From Fulvia fulva (taxonomy: Eukaryota; Ascomycota; Dothideomycetes; Mycosphaerellales; Mycosphaerellaceae), in NCBI RefSeq assembly GCF_020509005.1, contig NC_063022.1, forward strand, positions 1,736,001 through 1,800,000: a stretch of DNA of 64,000 nucleotides, written 5' to 3'. Shown here in pieces: positions 59,211-64,000 of the stretch. The notes under the pieces were generated by a model that had not been told where the DNA came from, did not search any database, and saw nothing but the letters and a program-made list of their open reading frames with translations. The translations under genes and the position numbers were made by a program. Position 1 is the first letter of the stretch; each line of letters starts with the position of its first letter.

Positions 59211-62200
59211 AATCCTAGTAAATTTAGCTATCACCTCCGTAGTAAGGTTATAAGGCCGTACCTATAGTCTCGTCGGCTTAGATTCTAGTTCCGGAAGTAT
59301 AGTAGCTCTATTAATACCTATTAGAAGTATATCGTCATCCTCTTCGTCGTTAGATTTGGACGTAGTAGGTCTATTCTTATTTAGAAGATCGCTTTTTCGA
59401 CATTCACCCTATCCTCTAGCGCTATAATGTCTTTAGCTTTAGGAAGATTAAGCTCGGGGTCCGGTCTTAACTATAGGATTAGCTTTAGGTTCTCTCGGGC
59501 TTATATACCCTTTAACCTCGTACTATTAAGCTCTTCGAGGACGTATATACTAAACCCCGAGTACATCTTAGCTATATAATACGGCCTAAGCTAGCGGTAA
59601 TTAATCTTTCTAGATAGGTCATCCTTATACGGCTTGTTAAACTTGACTATAAGATCTCCGACCTAGAACCCCTAGAAGTTAATACTACGTTTAGTATCGA
59701 AGTATTCCTTACTTAGGGTACGAAGCCTTACTCTTCGTAACTATAACTCCTAAAGACATATGTCCCGTACCTATAACTAACGCGCCCGAATAGCTAATAG
59801 CTCCTCCGTTAATCTGATAGATTCCTATTTATAGTTCGCCTATATCGGGTATTCTACCTCGATCGGGAGAACAGTACGATAGCTATATAGGACCTCCGCC
59901 GGAGTTATACCTATAATTCTAGATACTATAGTTCTATTAGCCTAAAGCACCGTAGTAATCTATCGTTCCTAGGACTTATAGGTATTCTTAGTAAGCTTAG
60001 CTAAAGTAGCTAGAATAGGTCGATGTCCTACTTCTATAGTTATATTTAACTACGGATAGTAGGGTAAGATCCGGATATACTTAATACCTATACTAATAAG
60101 CATCCTCTCTACCTCCCCTTCGTTAATACTAGCGTTATTAAGTACAATCTTATAGTAGTATCTATACCGGCTAAACACTATCTTATATAGGAACTTAGTA
60201 ATCGCCCGCGAATTTAGAGGCTTCCGTACGACCTTCGCCTTAATCTACCTACTTAGAGCTTCTCGGGCGATAAGTAAGTACCCGTTTCTATATACGTAGA
60301 CGGGATCGTAGTACTACCTCTCTCCTATAACCTACTAAGTCGATAAGTATATTTCTCCTACTCTCTAGTTCCCTTCACGAAAGTTATAAGGAGTATAAGT
60401 CCTTACCTAATTCGATACGTCGGAGAAGTAGCCCTCCTAGTAATACTAGCTAGTAATAAGATTATATACTAGCTCTATACTCCGGTAACTATACTTTTTA
60501 TAACAGTATATTACGATCTCTTTCTAAGTATTATTATCGTCTACTACTAGCTACATCGGTGCACCCCTTCGCCGCTAATAAAACAAGAGCTTGTCTCTTA
60601 AGTAGTACCGAGGACTCTTCTTAACGAGGTTTCGATACTTAGCCCGGGTGACCCCTTCGGGTCGTATTCGATATACTAGAATATAAGCTATAAGCTCGGA
60701 ATTATTACTATACTAGGGTTCGAGGAGTCGTTTACGCTCTAGAATAACGGGGAAAGTGTTAACTAGCTCGGCGTAACGGAAGAGTTTGTCGTCAATTATC
60801 TTATTAATATTATCGTTAGGTTCCGTAAGCTCCTTAGCTATAGGTAGTTTACGAGACAGTATATCTAGTCCGGAGTACTTCTTCCTATCGATATACCTTA
60901 CTTTAAAGGTGAACAGCCGGATCTAAGTAACCTACCTTACTATTATAGAGTTTAGAATATCGGATACTAGCCGGTTTAACTACTATACTAGCGTTTTAGT
61001 ATTAACTTCGAGGATAAAGTCTACTCCTACGAGGTAGCGCTATACCTTCTTAAGGCCCTTTAGTACTCCGAGGCACTCCCGCTTTCCTATATCGTACTTA
61101 GCCTCGTTTACGTTCTAGGTGCCGCTCTTATACCTTACCGGGTGTCTTCGTCGAGTATTATCTAGTAATTCCTACGATATTATATAACCCTACCTAATAC
61201 TACTCGCGTTAATAGAAACGAAGATCCTACTAGCTCCTAGGTCGTAGGAGATAGTTACTAACGCTAGTACTATTACTAAGAATCTTACTAGGTTCTCTTT
61301 CGAGAACTACTTATTCTTAGTCTAGACAAACTCGACGTCCTTCCTTAAAAGCTTATATATTAGCCGAGCAACGATCACGAACTAGGGGACCTAAATCCGG
61401 AAGTAAATATAGATCCTAATATAAACTCGAACGTCCTTTACGTACTTTAGGGTTAGCTAGTTTAAGATCTTAGCTACTACCTTAGGATTTAGATAGCGGC
61501 CGCTCGGGCTAGTAATATAGCCTACGATCTTTAGGGTCTTATAAAGCCACTACGACTTCTCCCCTACGACTACCGCTCCGGCCGTCTCTAGGTCCGTAAG
61601 AATAAGATTAAGGGACATAATATGTTCTACGACCTATCGTCGAAGGCTAGGCTCTATCTTAGCGTTACTATAGTTATTAGTAGGACCTTTTACGCCGATA
61701 TTATTAAGAAATAGTTTTGCTCGGTAAGAAATATAGTCTATTAACACCTTAGTTACTACCCGTACGAACTAAGTAACTAAGTGCGTCGTACCCTATAGTA
61801 ACGTTATATACCGTATAAGCCTAAGAGGCGTTATAAAGGCCGTTAAATCTCGGCTACTTTCGTTAAGCGTAATCTAGTCGTACCCCGAAAACAAGTCTAC
61901 TAAAGAGGCTACTCTATACCTAGTAAAGTCTTCTAAGAACCCGTCCGTATCTAGGGGAATGTTCGTATCCCTTATCGTCACCTCGTTTAAGAGTATAGCG
62001 GAGTTAATCAACCTATATAGTATAGCTTTACTATTTAGCTCGACCTTCTTCGCTACTAAGAACTAAGTATTTGTTTAAGTACCTTGACTATACTTAAGAA
62101 TTCTATTCTTAATTCGAGCGCGGATTATCTATTCTATAATCGCTCGTAAGCTTAGGTATAATAGAATGTTCCGCGCCTACTACGGTTTATATATAATCGT

Positions 62201-64000
62201 TATAATCTTCTAAGGAGGCATCACATTATGTCTAATCTACCGTATATAGCTAAAATCCTACGCTAGGACACCTTCTCGGTTAAATAGCATTTTATTAAAT
62301 ATCTGTCTTTCCTTAGCCGAGAGAGCGATACTAACCTTAATACTAGCGAGCCTTTTAGGTATAATCCTCGAGCCGCGCTTGATACTAGAGAACTTTTTAA
62401 TAAGATATCTCCTATCGAACGGGCCTTACCCTACTAGTATTAGAGATTCCTAGTAAAGGGCCTTCCGCTTCTAATCTATATTACTATCTACTTTCGACTA
62501 AGGCCTCTCGTGAACACTCGCTTTAACAGGTCTTTTCTTGTTAGCTTTTCGCTTATATATAGTAAATATATATAGTATCCTAATACCGGGTCTATATAAC
62601 CCTACGTCTCGTTTCTAAGCCTACCTATTAATCTAGCCCTATTTCAGGATCTCTATATACTAGTCGCCCTATACGGAGTATATATTTATAATGACCTACT
62701 CTCCTAGAGCGTTAGTAGTCACCTTAGCGCTTAAGTATTAGCGGTTCCCGAGTAGTTCTAGTAATTTCTTTAAATACGGGCTAAGGTCGAGGACATTTTC
62801 TCTTTATTATAATACGGGGCCGCGGTAGTTCTTAAAGTAGTCGAAGATAGTCGTGTCTATAGGCTTAGGTTTTAGCTTCTTTATGCCTTCTTATCGATAT
62901 CGATGCGCCGTATTATTAGAATACTCCGCCCCTAATATATTTGCTAAGGTCTCCCCGACTAGACGCGAAAAGCGGACATGTTTCAAAACCGGACTTCTAA
63001 TACTTATAGCGGGTTAACTACCGTAAATTAACCCGCGTTCGCATTTTTCGAGGACTATAGAAGTTCTTAAAGAGTTTTGTACTTGTTAGTACCTATAATA
63101 GCCGTAAATATTATACTTTTACCTTTCCTACTAGCGACTATTCCCTCCTATAATCTATCGTCATAGTTATAGCCTATTAGTCATACCTTCCTATACTAAG
63201 GGCGGCTAAGGATTATAGGCGAATCTAGATTAGCGGAGACAAATATGTCGATCTAGTAGTATATACTAAATACCTAAGTATTAAGCTTTGAAATTATACC
63301 CTTAAACTTCGCTCTTCTACCTGCTCCTCGAAAGGACAAGTAGGCGCTAGGTACGATAGGTAAGCCAACCTTGTATACTATCCTCGGGCTAATAATATTG
63401 ACCTCAGATCCCTCGTTAAGTAAGGCTCGAGTCTAACCTTTACTAGTCCTAAGCTCGGTAACTACCTAAGGGCTAGGTACTATTATAAAATCGTCTAGTA
63501 TACTAGAGAGACCGATCTTTTCTATGTTCTCGTATAACTCGGCGGTAGGGACAGTATCCTTACTATATAGTATCATTAAGAACATACCTATAAAGCGAGC
63601 TTAATAATTATCCCGAAAGACTTCTTTATTAGCCTCCTCTTCCTCGTCTTTATAGGTAGCGACATAACTCGTACGGACTTTGGTCCCTTCTTAGCTAGCT
63701 AACTTACGGACGGTAGTAAGCTTAGACTATAGGTTAGGGGTATTTAATACTCTCCTAAATAAGGTAGTCTTAAACTAGCGACTATACCGAAACTAGTCCT
63801 AGGTATTAACGTTTAGAAACGTAGTCTAAAGGATTTGATCAATCTAATAGGTCACTCCCTCCTCCTTAGTAACGGGCCTATCTCTAGTACCGTACTGTCG
63901 GACGTAGTTATTAATCCTTATCGTCTTCGTATTCTATAGCCGCTTACGCTATACGAATAGGGTATTAATAGGCCCTACCGGCTATTCCGAGGGCGTAGGC
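59210..64000 (-). mobile_element. Second Ty3/gypsy element, partial, running off the window (copy 2)
   Basis: Copy of 29430-34220. It has the integrase, RNase H and RT of the pol region; the RT box at 61692-61710 again reads FLNNIG. It differs from the first copy at 62075 (T for A). The gag remnant and LINE 3 would lie beyond the window. Confidence 0.78.
59220..64000 (-). pseudogene. RIPed pol of the second Ty3/gypsy element (copy 2, partial)
   Basis: Same domain order as 29440-34220, all with RIP-type stops; cut by the window end before the gag-proximal part. Confidence 0.72.

Larger units (their letters stand above)
37151..64000. repeat. Second unit of the 29,780-bp tandem duplication, cut by the window end
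   Basis: Matches 7371-34220 in order, orientation and sequence. The window ends 2,931 bp short of a full unit, so whether the array ends or continues is not visible. The left flank of this unit is LINE 3 sequence (CCTAG), not the gypsy interior that flanks the first unit. Confidence 0.97.

Overview
The window looks like a chromosome segment of a filamentous ascomycete (Pezizomycotina, perhaps Dothideomycetes; the class is a guess). The reasons are an S1/P1-type secreted nuclease gene, a Fot1/Pogo-type DNA transposon, Tad1-like LINEs, Ty3/gypsy elements, and above all repeat-induced point mutation (RIP): in most repeats CpA has become TpA on both strands, so CAG, CAA and TGG codons read as stops. 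No rRNA, tRNA or CRISPR array was seen.

Region 1 (1-7133) is single-copy, unmutated DNA. It holds a hypothetical coiled-coil protein gene (287-1747, minus) and an S1/P1 zinc nuclease gene (minus) cut in two by an intact Fot1/Pogo transposon (3602-5499: perfect 66-bp terminal inverted repeats, TA target duplication, intact 561-residue DD35D transposase). All nine zinc ligands lie in the N-terminal half at the positions of mature nuclease P1, and the element sits cleanly between two codons' worth of reading frame.

Region 2 (7134-37150) is a nest of retroelements. A Ty3/gypsy element (110-bp LTRs at 7134-7243 and 22754-22863) is heavily RIPed inside. A lightly RIPed Tad1-like LINE (10541-15499, 14-bp target duplication) and an un-RIPed small gag-only LTR element (7371-9886, 355-bp LTRs, 5-bp target duplication) are inserted in it. 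Downstream lie a second LINE (23145-28081, minus), an unassigned RIPed stretch, a second Ty3/gypsy element (about 29430-35082, minus) and the 3' part of a third LINE (about 35083-37150, minus). The first gypsy element keeps readable architecture: Arg/Gly-rich gag with a zinc knuckle, an A_AAA_AAA slippery site joining gag to pol in the -1 frame, protease, RT, RNase H, integrase and a GPY/F-like module, then a long open frame on the opposite strand before the 3' LTR. The small gag-only element also carries an opposite-strand ORF before its 3' LTR, coding for a six-cysteine plus coiled-coil protein.

Region 3 (37151-64000) is a direct tandem copy of 7371-34220 with a period of 29,780 bp. By eye only three base differences were found (not an exhaustive comparison). 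The copy junction falls exactly at the 5' edge of a 355-bp LTR, and the element there has mismatched flanks, as LTR-LTR unequal recombination would produce. The duplication is younger than the RIP in it, and the duplicated DNA shows almost no new RIP, so either RIP has not acted since, or the duplication is extremely recent, or it is an assembly artefact.
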